Assembly (NCBI GenBank): GCA_963728145.1
Contig: CAVSJA010000008.1
Coordinates: 62,001-126,000 of the forward strand
DNA: 64,000 nt
Source of the DNA: CAVSJA01 sp963728145
GTDB lineage: Bacteria; Bacteroidota; Bacteroidia; Chitinophagales; Chitinophagaceae
Reading direction: 5' to 3'
In this document: one piece after another, positions 26,337 to 35,063 of the stretch
Position numbering within the stretch: position 1 is the stretch's first letter
How the letters are laid out: every line of letters begins with the position of its first letter
Made by a program: the position numbers and the translations under genes
The notes under the pieces: model-generated
What the model saw: the letters and a program-made list of their open reading frames with translations, nothing else
The model's database searches: none
What the model was told of the DNA's origin: nothing

Positions 26337-27688
26337 AGATCATCAATCCAGCTACAGAAGAAATAATAAAAGAAGTAAAGGAAGACAATGAATCCTCGCT
26401 GAAAAGAAAGTGGGGATCATTGAAGGTAGCCCAGGAAAAATGGGCAGGACTTCCATTAAAAGAAAGAGTTGATGTGTTGAAGAAATTCGCTTCCTTATTG
26501 GAAAGAGATGTTGAACAACTTGCATCCGTATTGACAAGCGAAGTGGGTAAGCCGTTATCTCAGTCAAGGAATGAAATAAAAGGTGCCCGGGGCAGAATAA
26601 AATGGTTGACAGAAAACGCAGAGAAGTACTTGTCGGAAGAATGGATGAGTGAAGATGAAAAAATTGTCTATGAACCATTGGGCGTCGTCTGCAATATCTC
26701 CGCATGGAATTATCCCTGGCTGGTTGGAGTGAATGTATTCGTACCAGCGCTTATCGCTGGCAATACTGTTATGTACAAACCTTCTGAGTACGCGACGTTG
26801 ACGGGAATTGAAATAAATAGACTATTGAAAGAATCCGGTGTACCAGAAAATTCATTTCAAATTTCAGTAGGCGGTCCTGAGATCGGAGAGGTTTTATTAG
26901 ATCTTCCATTTGATGGATATTTCTTTACCGGCAGTTATCGCACGGGGAAATATATATATGAAAGGGTCGCCGCGAAGATGGTTCCCTGCCAGTGCGAATT
27001 AGGAGGGAAGGACCCGCTTTATGTTGCAGATGATATCTCCGATGTGAAAGCCGTGGCTGCAGCTACGGCTGATGGTGCATTCTATAATAATGGACAAAGT
27101 TGTTGCGCAGTAGAAAGGATCTATGTACACGAAAAAATTTATGATAAGTATATGGAAGAGTTTGTGAAGGAGGTTAATTCATGGAAAATGGGAAAACCGA
27201 CTGAGGATGGGGTTTATATAGGTCCATTGGCAAGAAAGGCTCAATTGGATGTACTGGAAGGCCAGGTCTTTGAAGCTACGTCAGGAGGCGCAAAAGTTCT
27301 TACAGGTGGAAAGAGAATTGGAGTCGTGGGTTATTTTTTTCAGCCAACTGTATTAACCGATGTATCCAACGACATGCAAATTATGCAGGAAGAATCATTC
27401 GGTCCGGTGATTGGAATTAAGAAAGTGAAGGATGATGATGAAGCAATTGCTTTAATGCAGGATACGGAATTCGGATTGACGGCTTCAGTGTATAGCAACA
27501 ACCAGGATCGGGCTGAAAAGATTTTGAAAGAAATTAATGCAGGCACGGGCTACTGGAATTGTTGCGATAGAGTAAGCGCCGCATTGCCATGGAGTGGAAG
27601 AAAACATTCTGGATTTGGTTCAACACTTTCACATGTTGGTTTGAGAGCGTTTACCAGGCCGAAAGCCTATCACTTGAAGAAGCCGTGA
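26333..27688 (+). CDS. NAD(P)-dependent aldehyde dehydrogenase
   Basis: 451 aa, a little shorter than the usual 470-500. ALDH hallmarks are all present: PWLVGVNVFVPALIAGNTVMYKPSEY (cofactor site), FTGSYRTGKYI, the general base Glu222 in CELGGKDP, and the catalytic Cys257 in NGQSCCAVER. The final motif HSGFGSTLSHVGLRAFTRPK fits succinate-semialdehyde-type ALDHs. It overlaps the hydrolase gene by 4 bp. In the proposed pathway it oxidises the gamma-glutamyl aldehyde made by the alcohol dehydrogenase to the acid before hydrolysis. A short hairpin follows. Confidence 0.92.
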   Translation: MKIINPATEEIIKEVKEDNESSLKRKWGSLKVAQEKWAGLPLKERVDVLKKFASLLERDVEQLASVLTSEVGKPLSQSRNEIKGARGRIKWLTENAEKYLSEEWMSEDEKIVYEPLGVVCNISAWNYPWLVGVNVFVPALIAGNTVMYKPSEYATLTGIEINRLLKESGVPENSFQISVGGPEIGEVLLDLPFDGYFFTGSYRTGKYIYERVAAKMVPCQCELGGKDPLYVADDISDVKAVAAATADGAFYNNGQSCCAVERIYVHEKIYDKYMEEFVKEVNSWKMGKPTEDGVYIGPLARKAQLDVLEGQVFEATSGGAKVLTGGKRIGVVGYFFQPTVLTDVSNDMQIMQEESFGPVIGIKKVKDDDEAIALMQDTEFGLTASVYSNNQDRAEKILKEINAGTGYWNCCDRVSAALPWSGRKHSGFGSTLSHVGLRAFTRPKAYHLKKP

Positions 27689-27750
27689 GCTTCGAGCCAC
27701 GAGCTACGAGCAGTTGAAAGCTCGAGGCTCGTGGCTCATAGCTCATAGCC
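27689..27750. repeat. ACGAGCT heptad hairpin
   Basis: Left arm CGAGCCACGAGCTACGAGC, right arm GCTCGAGGCTCGTGGCTC followed by ATAGCTCATAGCC. It directly follows the stop of the aldehyde dehydrogenase gene and could act as a transcript 3'-end stem, though no T-tract follows. Confidence 0.65.
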
Positions 27751-27782
27751 TTTCTCTGGCACATTTTTTTATTCAATAACAG

Positions 27783-28526
27783 GTGCGACGAATCATCACA
27801 TCCACAGCCAAAAAATTCTGGGCAACGCTCTCCCTGCTCTCCATTGAGCTTATCATAATATTGATATTATTTGTAGCCTCTGCTTTTGTATTCGCATTTT
27901 TTGTTAACCTGGTCTTTGTTCAGAAAAAAGAAGACTTTGACTTTATGGTCTTCGGAATGCTTGAACCATATGTGACAGATGCAAATACGAGAATAGTTTC
28001 TGTCCTAACTTATTTAGGCAATCATCAGTTCCTGATACCTGCAAATCTTCTTCTTGTTTTCTATTACCTCTTTATAAAAAAGCATCGATGGTATTCTATC
28101 AAGATACCTGTTGTAGCTCTTGGTAGCTTGTTTTTAATGTTGGGACTAAAACAATTCTTCAATCGTCCCAGACCCGATATACCGGTATTAAGAGAAGTAA
28201 GCGGACTCAGTTTTCCCAGCGGGCATTCGATGATGAGCTTTACTTTCTATGGACTACTGATCTATATTGTTTGGCACGAAGTACAGAACAAAACCTTGAA
28301 ATGGATTTTGATAAGTTTGCTCTCACTGACTATACTTACCATCGGAGCCACCAGGATCTATTTACGCGTCCACTATGCAAGTGATGTATTGGCGGGCTTC
28401 TCTCTCGGTCTTATCTGGCTGGTCATCTCCTTACTTGTTATTCGCAGGGTAGAGCGCTATACAAGAAAGGAAATTGATCCTGCAGTGCAGAAGCCTACTG
28501 TTGTCAATATAGAGTCTAAAGGGTAA
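27783..28526 (+). CDS. Membrane PAP2-family phosphatase
   Basis: 247 aa, GTG start. Six hydrophobic segments and the three-part PAP2 acid phosphatase motif: KQFFNRPRP (Lys123 to Pro131), PSGH (145-148), and R191-x5-H197-x3-D201 in TRIYLRVHYASDVLAG. Such enzymes dephosphorylate lipid substrates (phosphatidic acid, undecaprenyl pyrophosphate, phosphatidylglycerol phosphate) with the active site facing the periplasm. There is a charged cytoplasmic tail after the last helix. It is 94 bp after the amine cluster and probably separate from it. Confidence 0.92.
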   Translation: MRRIITSTAKKFWATLSLLSIELIIILILFVASAFVFAFFVNLVFVQKKEDFDFMVFGMLEPYVTDANTRIVSVLTYLGNHQFLIPANLLLVFYYLFIKKHRWYSIKIPVVALGSLFLMLGLKQFFNRPRPDIPVLREVSGLSFPSGHSMMSFTFYGLLIYIVWHEVQNKTLKWILISLLSLTILTIGATRIYLRVHYASDVLAGFSLGLIWLVISLLVIRRVERYTRKEIDPAVQKPTVVNIESKG

Positions 28527-28609
28527 GTCCTAAAACATTCAACACTTTAATTATCAATTGAAAAGTTTTGTATTTCCTTCACCTGAACGTTGACCAATCA
28601 TTGTTGAAC

Positions 28610-28702
28610 GATGACCATGAATATTGAACCTTGACCAATGATTATTGAGCCTTGATTTGAGAATTGACTTATTGAATATTGATTATTGATTATTGGCGTG
28701 TC
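28610..28702. repeat. Dispersed copy of part of the 16.6-17.2 kb palindrome
   Basis: From about 28640 the sequence TTGAGCCTTGATTTGAGAATTGACTTATTGAATATTGATTATTGATTATTGGCGTGTCGAA (given in pieces: GATTTGAGAATTGA, TTATTGAATATTGATTATTG, GGCGTGTCGAA) is nearly identical to 16990-17045 and to the complement of 16738-16790. Here it is a single arm, not a palindrome. Confidence 0.7.
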
Positions 28703-28765
28703 GAAAATCACGCAACTAAAAAGGTCTCAGGTTGCCTGCGCCTCTTCTTTCTTCACAGGACAACA

Positions 28766-28795
28766 ATAAAAAAAGGTCACCAACTGGCGACCTTG
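28766..28795 (-). terminator. Rho-independent terminator of the small lipoprotein gene
   Basis: On the minus strand AAGGTCGCCA-GT-TGGTGACCTT is followed by TTTTTTATTG. It lies about 25 bp after the stop codon of the 40-aa gene. Confidence 0.75.
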
Positions 28796-28818
28796 TAACC
28801 TAAATATCTTATAAGTCC

Positions 28819-28941
28819 TTATCGGCCTCCGTAGCCGACAAGTCCTTGTGTTCCTTTGCATCCGCCCTTTGTTGTAGTGCATGACGTAATAGAAAACACC
28901 GCTGCCATAGCAATCAACGCAATGATTAATGTCCTTTTCAT
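28819..28941 (-). CDS. Small lipoprotein, 40 aa
   Basis: ATG at 28941, stop at 28819. The peptide is a lysine-arginine start, a hydrophobic core (LIIALIAMAAVF) and the lipobox SITSC with Cys21, then a 20-residue mature part TTTKGGCKGTQGLVGYGGR. It therefore is an acylated mini-lipoprotein of the kind common but rarely annotated in Bacteroidota. A dedicated terminator follows, which supports a real gene. Two cysteines (21 and 28) are present, the first lipidated. Function unknown. The neighbouring gaps 28527-28818 and 28942-29187 contain only repeats, this terminator and promoters. Confidence 0.75.
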   Translation of the reverse strand: MKRTLIIALIAMAAVFSITSCTTTKGGCKGTQGLVGYGGR

Positions 28942-29187
28942 TTTCGTGGTATTTAAAATTTGAATTAAGCCTGATGGATCAAAAGGGCTTAACGATCACC
29001 AGGTGATTCAAGGGAAGCGGATGAAAATCGGGGGATTTGAAAGGATTGGATGACCAAAATAAAGCAAATTTCTCCGCTTATGCAAGCGGTATTTTTCTTT
29101 TAACTAATGGTTTTTACCCGGATTTGGGGAACGTCGGAATGTGTTTTATATACTTACATTTGCAGCGGAATCAATTCGCCGTATTTA

Positions 29188-29955
29188 ATGTTACAGCTAA
29201 TAAGGCCTCTGGCAATAATCGACCTGGAAACTACGGGTGTCAATTTGGGTATCGACCGGATCATCGAGATCGCAATCGTTAGAATTGGAGTTGATGGAAA
29301 TCAAACAGTTAAACGCCGTTTGATCAATCCCGAAATGCCTATCCCCCAAATCACATCAGACCTTCATGGTATTACCAATGAAATGGTAAAAGATGCTCCC
29401 ACATTCAAGGCTGTTTCCAATGAGATTAAGCAATTCATCGAAAACTGCGACCTCGGTGGCTATAACTCTAACCGGTTCGACATACCAATGCTCGTCGAAG
29501 AGTTTCTAAGGGCTGGCCTGGATTTCGATGTTTCGGGCCGCAGATTCATCGACGTTCAAAAGATCTTCCATTTGATGGAGCAACGAACATTAAGCGCAGC
29601 ATATAAATTTTATTGTAATAAGAACCTTGACGGAGCACATAGCGCAGAAGTAGATGCGAGTGCAACGTGGGAAGTCTTGCTTGCCCAACTACAGAAGTAT
29701 CCTCAATTGGGAAATACGGTGGAAAGCGTATTGAAAATTACCGGTGAAGAAAAGATCGTTGATTTCGCGAGGAGATTTATAATGGATAATGGAATTGAAG
29801 TTTTCAACTTCGGTAAACATAAAGGCCGTTCTGTGATCGATGTCCTAAAGGCCGAACCCCAATATTATGACTGGATGATGAAAGGCGATTTCCCAATGCA
29901 TACTAAACATAAGCTCACAGAGATCTTCAACAGGACCTTGTTAAAGAAGGGATAA
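29188..29955 (+). CDS. DEDDh 3'-5' exonuclease, DnaQ/ExoX-like
   Basis: 255 aa from ATG 29188 (MLQLIRPLAIIDLETTG); an open extension upstream lacks family similarity. The exonuclease domain (1-170) shows Exo I IDLETTG (Asp12, Glu14), Exo II GYNSNRFDIPML, and Exo III HSAEVDA, all three required acidic positions and the DEDDh histidine. Residues about 205-250 (FNFGKHKGRSVIDVLKAEPQYYDWMM) match the small C-terminal domain seen in ExoX-like and DUF3820 proteins. It is likely a cytoplasmic repair or proofreading-type nuclease. The next gene starts 75 bp later on the same strand. Confidence 0.9.
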   Translation: MLQLIRPLAIIDLETTGVNLGIDRIIEIAIVRIGVDGNQTVKRRLINPEMPIPQITSDLHGITNEMVKDAPTFKAVSNEIKQFIENCDLGGYNSNRFDIPMLVEEFLRAGLDFDVSGRRFIDVQKIFHLMEQRTLSAAYKFYCNKNLDGAHSAEVDASATWEVLLAQLQKYPQLGNTVESVLKITGEEKIVDFARRFIMDNGIEVFNFGKHKGRSVIDVLKAEPQYYDWMMKGDFPMHTKHKLTEIFNRTLLKKG

Positions 29956-30030
29956 AAACGGAAATCTGGGGATATTCTGTTAAAATCAACCCTTAAAAAA
30001 ATTGTATTTTCGGTAATTCATTTCACTGTC

Positions 30031-30831
30031 TTGGAGAAAATTGTTATCATACCCACTTACAATGAAATGGAGAATATAGCCAATATCATTAAGGCGATAT
30101 TTTCCCTGAAACAGGATTTTCATATTCTCGTTATTGATGACAATTCTCCGGATGGAACCTCTACAATCGTAAAAGAACTCCAGCATCAATACCCAACAAG
30201 TTTGTTTCTTGAAGAAAGAAAAGGTAAGCAGGGATTGGGTACCGCCTATATCTTCGGTTTTAAATGGGCATTGAATAAAGGATATCGTTTCATTTTTGAA
30301 ATGGATGCTGATTTTTCCCATAATCCAAAAGATCTTGAACGTTTATACGAAACGGCCAAATCGGGAGCCGGTGATATGGTCATCGGTTCACGCTATGTGA
30401 AGGGTGGTGGAACTGTAAACTGGCCATGGGACAGGGTTTTCTTATCAAAGGGAGGATCGCTATACACCCGCATAATCACCTGGATTCCTGTAAGAGATAC
30501 CACTGCAGGATTTGTTTGTTACCGCAGAGAGGTTTTGGAAGCAATTAACCTGGATGAGATCACTTTTCTCGGTTATGCATTCCAGATTGAAATGAAATTT
30601 GCAGCCTGGAAGCTTGGATTCAAGATTAAGGAAATCCCGATCATATTTGAAGACCGCAAATACGGAAGCTCAAAAATGCATAAGGGGATTGTGAAAGAAG
30701 GAATACTTGGCGTATTGAAACTAAGATGGCATAGCCTGTTTAAGGATTATCACAACCGCGTGAAGAATACTAATAATGGTTCCGTATTCCCTTCCATTTC
30801 GAAGGATGAAGTGCTCGCACGAACAAAGTAA
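30031..30831 (+). CDS. Polyprenol-phosphate mannosyltransferase-type GT2 glycosyltransferase
   Basis: 266 aa with a TTG start; the family begins at KIVIIPTYNE, so no later ATG is acceptable. GT2 fold: IPTYNEMENI, VIDDNSPDGT (Asp36-Asp37), GLGTAYIFGFKWAL, and the metal-binding EMDADFSHNP. Later GSRYVKGGGTVNWPWDR and DTTAGFVCYRR are diagnostic of the dolichol-phosphate mannose synthase (DPM1) group. It transfers a sugar from an NDP-sugar to a polyprenyl phosphate at the inner membrane, providing lipid-linked sugar for glycosylation. It lacks C-terminal membrane helices, so it is probably membrane-associated. The next gene starts 24 bp later. Confidence 0.9.
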   Translation: MEKIVIIPTYNEMENIANIIKAIFSLKQDFHILVIDDNSPDGTSTIVKELQHQYPTSLFLEERKGKQGLGTAYIFGFKWALNKGYRFIFEMDADFSHNPKDLERLYETAKSGAGDMVIGSRYVKGGGTVNWPWDRVFLSKGGSLYTRIITWIPVRDTTAGFVCYRREVLEAINLDEITFLGYAFQIEMKFAAWKLGFKIKEIPIIFEDRKYGSSKMHKGIVKEGILGVLKLRWHSLFKDYHNRVKNTNNGSVFPSISKDEVLARTK

Positions 30832-30855
30832 AAGTTCCGCATCTTTGCCTTTCCC

Positions 30856-31728
30856 ATGCGAAAGGCTTTTTTCCAATTACATCTTGCAATCTTTCTCGCC
30901 GGTTTTACGGGAATATTGGGCAGACTCATTACATTAAATGAAGGCTGGTTGGTTTGGTATCGGTTATTCATTAGCGCATTGGCGTTATGGATCATTGCAA
31001 TGTTTTCGCGAAAGCTGCAACAGGTGAGTACAGCAGATAGATTGAAAATGGCGCTGATCGGCCTGCTCATCGGCGTGCATTGGATGGCGTTCTATGCTTC
31101 TATCAAATACGCTAACGTATCAATTGCATTGGTTTGCTTTTCGGCCGTGGGATTCTTCACTTCCATCTTTGAACCAATCATAATAAAAAAGAGATTTGTA
31201 CTTGTAGAAGTTCTGTTGGGATTGATGGTGATTGCAGGGATCTACATCATCTTTCATTTCGACCTGCGCTATAAAACTGGAATCCTACTGGGACTATTCT
31301 GTGCCTTATTGGGTGCGCTCTTTCCGATCTATAACCGACAGTTCATGCAAAAGATGAACGCCGAAACACTGATCACCTGGGAAATGACCGGCGGATTCCT
31401 GGGCGTTACTATACTAATGCCCATCTTCAATTACTTTTTTCCATCTGACTATTGGTTCCCAAACCTGGAAGATTGGATGTGGTTATTGGTGTTGGCGTTC
31501 TTCTGTACAGTTTGGGCATTTCAGTTATCATCAAACGCACTGAAAAAACTTTCAGCCTTTACCGTCAATCTTTCGTACAATCTTGAACCAGTATATGGAA
31601 TCATTCTTGCCTTTATTGTGTATAAAGAGAATGAACAGCTTGACTACTCCTTCTATATTGGGATCGCGATAATTGCCGCAGCCGTACTGCTTCAGACTTT
31701 GAGGGTTTGGGTCAGAAGGAAGGGTTGA
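30856..31728 (+). CDS. DMT-superfamily (EamA) transporter
   Basis: 290 aa, ATG start. Two repeated EamA halves with about ten hydrophobic helices; landmarks are LHLAIFLAGFTGILGRLI in helix 1, GLLIGVHWMAFYASIKYANVSIAL, GALFPIYNRQFM at the start of the second half, and SAFTVNLSYNLEPVYGIILAFIVYKE near the end, the classic EamA proline/glutamate motif. These proteins export or import small metabolites, often amino acids or sugars' derivatives; the substrate is not inferable. It follows the glycosyltransferase gene by 24 bp. Its stop codon lies at the edge of the next repeat. Confidence 0.88.
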   Translation: MRKAFFQLHLAIFLAGFTGILGRLITLNEGWLVWYRLFISALALWIIAMFSRKLQQVSTADRLKMALIGLLIGVHWMAFYASIKYANVSIALVCFSAVGFFTSIFEPIIIKKRFVLVEVLLGLMVIAGIYIIFHFDLRYKTGILLGLFCALLGALFPIYNRQFMQKMNAETLITWEMTGGFLGVTILMPIFNYFFPSDYWFPNLEDWMWLLVLAFFCTVWAFQLSSNALKKLSAFTVNLSYNLEPVYGIILAFIVYKENEQLDYSFYIGIAIIAAAVLLQTLRVWVRRKG

Positions 31729-31853
31729 CAGGGTTGACAGGGTTGATAAGGTTGACAAGGTAAACAAGGTTAACAGGGTTGTTCTCGATAAAAGACTTTT
31801 GAATGCCATTGAACCCTTTGTCAACCCTGTCAACCTTGTCAACCCCGTCAACC
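31723..31853. repeat. GGTTGACAG nonamer inverted repeat
   Basis: About six 9-bp units (GGTTGACAG, GGTTGATAA, GGTTGACAA, GGTTAACAG) on the left and the complement (CCCTGTCAA, CCTTGTCAA, CCCCGTCAA) at 31817-31850. The first unit contains the transporter's stop codon. Together they could fold as a long hairpin. Confidence 0.75.
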
Positions 31854-31945
31854 GATTAAATCAGCCATCTATCACATAAAAAGGCCGCAGGAACCAGGAA
31901 ACAGCAACAAATCTTATCTTTAAAACTCCAAAAAAATCAACTGTA

Positions 31946-34891
31946 ATGAAAAGAACTTCGCTGCTGTTACTGGCGCTGATTACTACTATTTCAGTATTGT
32001 CACAGAAAAAACCGCTTGATCATGCGGTTTATGATGGCTGGAAAGCTGTCGGTGAGCGTACGATTAGTCCCGATGGCCGTTATCTCGCTTATGCTATAAA
32101 TCCGCAGGAAGGAGATGGAGTTTTGGTTATTCAATCCTCCGATAATTCCTGGAAAAAAGAAATTCCACGCGGTTACAATGCTACAATTACCGAGGATAAC
32201 AAGTACGTGGTATTCCGCATTCGTGCTTTCTTCAAGGAAACAAGAGAAGCAAGAATAAAGAAGAAGAGACCTGATGATATGCCAAAGGATTCGCTAGGCA
32301 TTATTGAATTAGGAAAAGATAGTGTAACCCGGATCGGCAGGGTAAAATCCTATAAGCTTCCTGAAAAAAATTCTGGTCAATGGATGGCTTATCATATGGA
32401 GAAAGCATTGCCTGAGCCACCCAAGCCAAGAACTCAACCGGATTCGCTAACCCAATTGAATAATCTTTCGAGAATGGCGGATAGCCTCGTGCGTGTTGCC
32501 GATAGTCTTCGCAACAAAGCAAATGAGGCCAGGACAAAAGGTTTGATTGTACTTCAGGCTCCGAAGAAAGAGACAAGGCCTGCAGCAAGACCAGCAGAGG
32601 ATCCCATTGAAGAGGGAACTGAATTAGTATTCCGCAATCTTTACACCGGCGAAGAAAGGAGATTCAAGCTGGTGAATGAGTATTATTTCAACAAGTTTGG
32701 AAATATCTTGGTTATCGAAACCAGTCGCAAGAGTGGAGATACATTGTCGGCTGCTACTTTGCTTTGGATGGATATTGCCAAAAACAAGGTGGATACTGTG
32801 ATGAAGAAATTCAATGATGCGAAGAGCTATACAATGGATGAGAATGGCAGCCAACTGGTTTTCGTTGCAGAAAGGGATAGCGTTGCAAAGGCACTGGTGA
32901 AGTTCTATAAGCTTTGGTATTATAAGCCCGGAATGGATAGTGCTCGCTTAAGAGTTGATCGAAACACTGCGGGTGTTCCAAAAGGATTGACTGTAAGCCC
33001 GGATTTCTTCCCGAATTTCAGCAAGGACGGCAGCAAATTATTCATTGGATTGACACCAATCCGTAAACCAAAGGACACCACGCTTGTTGATTTTGAAACT
33101 GCCCGCCTCGATGTCTGGCATTACAATGATGACTATCTCCAACCACAACAATTACTCCAGTCTACCCAGGAATTGCGTAGAAGTTATGCGGCTGTGTTGA
33201 ATGAAGGCAGCGACAAGGTAATTCCGTTGGGAAGTGACGAAGTTGAAAACATTTTTCTTGCCAATGAGGGCAATGCAAATCATGTATTGGCAACAACAAC
33301 CAGGGGGGCCAGGGTGGAAATGCAATGGCAGGGCTTTACTAAACAAAGCGCTTACCTGATCTCAACTGTTGACGGTTCAAAGAAAACAATTGCAGAAAAG
33401 AAACGCAGCTTTTATAGCCTTTCTCCCAAGGGAAATTATGTGATCTGGTATGATCCGGCAGTTAAGAATTATTTTACTTATAATGTTGCATCGGGAGTTG
33501 TGACAAATATTACAAAAGGGATCAAGACTCCATTGTATGATGAAGAGGATGATCATCCTGATGATCCTCCTGCACATGGAACCGGTGGATGGACTGAGGA
33601 TGACAAAGGAGTGTTGGTATATGATCGCTATGATATCTGGGTTGTGGATCCCGATGGAAAATTAGCACCGGTAAATCTTACTCAATCCATAGGCAGAACT
33701 ACAAAGACAGAACTGCGTTACCAAAGAACGGATCCGGAAGAGAGATTTATCAGGAGAGGCCAGACCTTATTACTCCGTGGATTCAACGAAAAAACCAAAT
33801 ATGCCGGAGTTTATACGTTGAAGTTGGAAAAGGATGAAAAGCCTGTAATGATAACCATGCTTCCAAACAGCATTCAGGTGCAGAAGGCAAGGAAGGCTGA
33901 TAAATATCTCGTACAAAAAGCCGATGTATCCGAATCTGAATTATTTGTTTCAGATGATCTTAAGCAATTGAATAAGATTACTGATGTTGCGAAGCAGCAA
34001 CAGGATTACAACTGGCTCACTGTTGAACTGGTGAAATGGAAAATGTTTGATGGAAAAGAAGCTGAAGGCCTTTTATTTAAACCTGAAAATTTCGATCCAA
34101 AGAAAAAATATCCGGTTATTTTCTATTTCTATGAAAGAAATGCTGACGGGTTGTATGCATATAGAACACCGGCGCCAAGTGCTTCAACTGTTAATATCGC
34201 TTATTTCGTAAGTAACGGATACCTGGTATTTGATCCGAATATTTATTACAAGGATGGAGATCCGGGTGAAAGCGCATATAATTCTGTTGTATCTGCGGCA
34301 AAATATCTTGGAAAAATGCCATGGGTCGATTCGACCAAGATGGCCATCCAGGGACAAAGTTGGGGCGGTTACCAGGTTGCATATCTTGTTACACGTACTA
34401 AAATGTTTGCGGCTGCTGGAGCAGGAGCACCTGTTTCGAACATGACCAGTGCATATGGTGGTATTCGTTGGGGTAGCGGCTTGAACCGTCAATTCCAGTA
34501 TGAGCGTTCACAAAGCCGCATTGGTGCTACACTTTGGGAGCGAAGAGATCTTTATATCAAAAACTCACCCTTATTCCATGCAGATAAAGTAAGCACACCA
34601 ATACTCATAATGCATAATGATAAAGATGGTGCAGTTCCCTGGTACCAGGGTATTGAATATTTCACGGCCTTACGCCGGTTAGGCAAAAAAGTGTGGATGC
34701 TTCAATACAATGATGAAGATCACAACCTTGTTGAAAGAAGAAACAGAAAAGATCTTTCCATTCGTCTATCGCAATTCTTTGATCATTATCTGAAAGGCGC
34801 GCCAGCCGCGAAATGGATCAAAGATGGAGTGCCGGCGATTGCGAAGGGAATCGAGTGGGGGACGGAAGTAGAAGAGAAAAAGGCGTTCTAA
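31946..34891 (+). CDS. S9 family (prolyl oligopeptidase/DPP-type) peptidase, secreted
   Basis: 981 aa with an N-terminal signal peptide (KRTSLLLLALITTISVLS, cleavage near residue 19). Residues 25-650 form a beta-propeller-like region with many short repeats. An inserted helical, Pro/Ala-rich segment (about 150-220) is specific to this protein. The C-terminal alpha/beta hydrolase domain holds the triad: Ser805 in GQSWGGYQ, Asp in HNDKDGAVPW (about 893-895), and His926 in NDEDHNLV. Members cleave after proline or hydrolyse acyl-peptides; in Bacteroidota such secreted S9 enzymes process peptides in the periplasm or outside. Length above the usual 700-850 comes from the insertion and propeller. 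Confidence 0.9.
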   Translation: MKRTSLLLLALITTISVLSQKKPLDHAVYDGWKAVGERTISPDGRYLAYAINPQEGDGVLVIQSSDNSWKKEIPRGYNATITEDNKYVVFRIRAFFKETREARIKKKRPDDMPKDSLGIIELGKDSVTRIGRVKSYKLPEKNSGQWMAYHMEKALPEPPKPRTQPDSLTQLNNLSRMADSLVRVADSLRNKANEARTKGLIVLQAPKKETRPAARPAEDPIEEGTELVFRNLYTGEERRFKLVNEYYFNKFGNILVIETSRKSGDTLSAATLLWMDIAKNKVDTVMKKFNDAKSYTMDENGSQLVFVAERDSVAKALVKFYKLWYYKPGMDSARLRVDRNTAGVPKGLTVSPDFFPNFSKDGSKLFIGLTPIRKPKDTTLVDFETARLDVWHYNDDYLQPQQLLQSTQELRRSYAAVLNEGSDKVIPLGSDEVENIFLANEGNANHVLATTTRGARVEMQWQGFTKQSAYLISTVDGSKKTIAEKKRSFYSLSPKGNYVIWYDPAVKNYFTYNVASGVVTNITKGIKTPLYDEEDDHPDDPPAHGTGGWTEDDKGVLVYDRYDIWVVDPDGKLAPVNLTQSIGRTTKTELRYQRTDPEERFIRRGQTLLLRGFNEKTKYAGVYTLKLEKDEKPVMITMLPNSIQVQKARKADKYLVQKADVSESELFVSDDLKQLNKITDVAKQQQDYNWLTVELVKWKMFDGKEAEGLLFKPENFDPKKKYPVIFYFYERNADGLYAYRTPAPSASTVNIAYFVSNGYLVFDPNIYYKDGDPGESAYNSVVSAAKYLGKMPWVDSTKMAIQGQSWGGYQVAYLVTRTKMFAAAGAGAPVSNMTSAYGGIRWGSGLNRQFQYERSQSRIGATLWERRDLYIKNSPLFHADKVSTPILIMHNDKDGAVPWYQGIEYFTALRRLGKKVWMLQYNDEDHNLVERRNRKDLSIRLSQFFDHYLKGAPAAKWIKDGVPAIAKGIEWGTEVEEKKAF

Positions 34892-34915
34892 TCGGAGATT
34901 TTTGATCGGAAGAAC

Positions 34916-35060
34916 AGCGGAACAGATGAACAGCGGAACAGCAGATCAGTGGAACAGTAGAATTATAAGTTCTATTAGGTATTAGTTAGAATATTTTTGC
35001 GTACCGCTGTTATATTGTTCCGCTGTTCCGCTGTTCATCTGTTCCGCTGTTCTTCCGATC
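34916..35060. repeat. GAACAGCG octamer inverted repeat
   Basis: Left arm GGAAGAACAGCGGAACAGATGAACAGCGGAACAG (8-bp period, given as units GAACAGCG and GAACAGAT), right arm its complement at 35004-35055 ending GTTCTTCCGATC. The whole forms a near-perfect hairpin between two convergent genes. Close relatives lie at 45783-45945 and 47143-47212. Confidence 0.8.
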
Positions 35061-35063
35061 AAA

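Noticed and set aside
21607..27688. Classical putrescine (Puu) pathway
   Set aside because: No PuuB-type oxidase is in the cluster; the alcohol dehydrogenase suggests an amino-alcohol. Kept as an alternative, not excluded.
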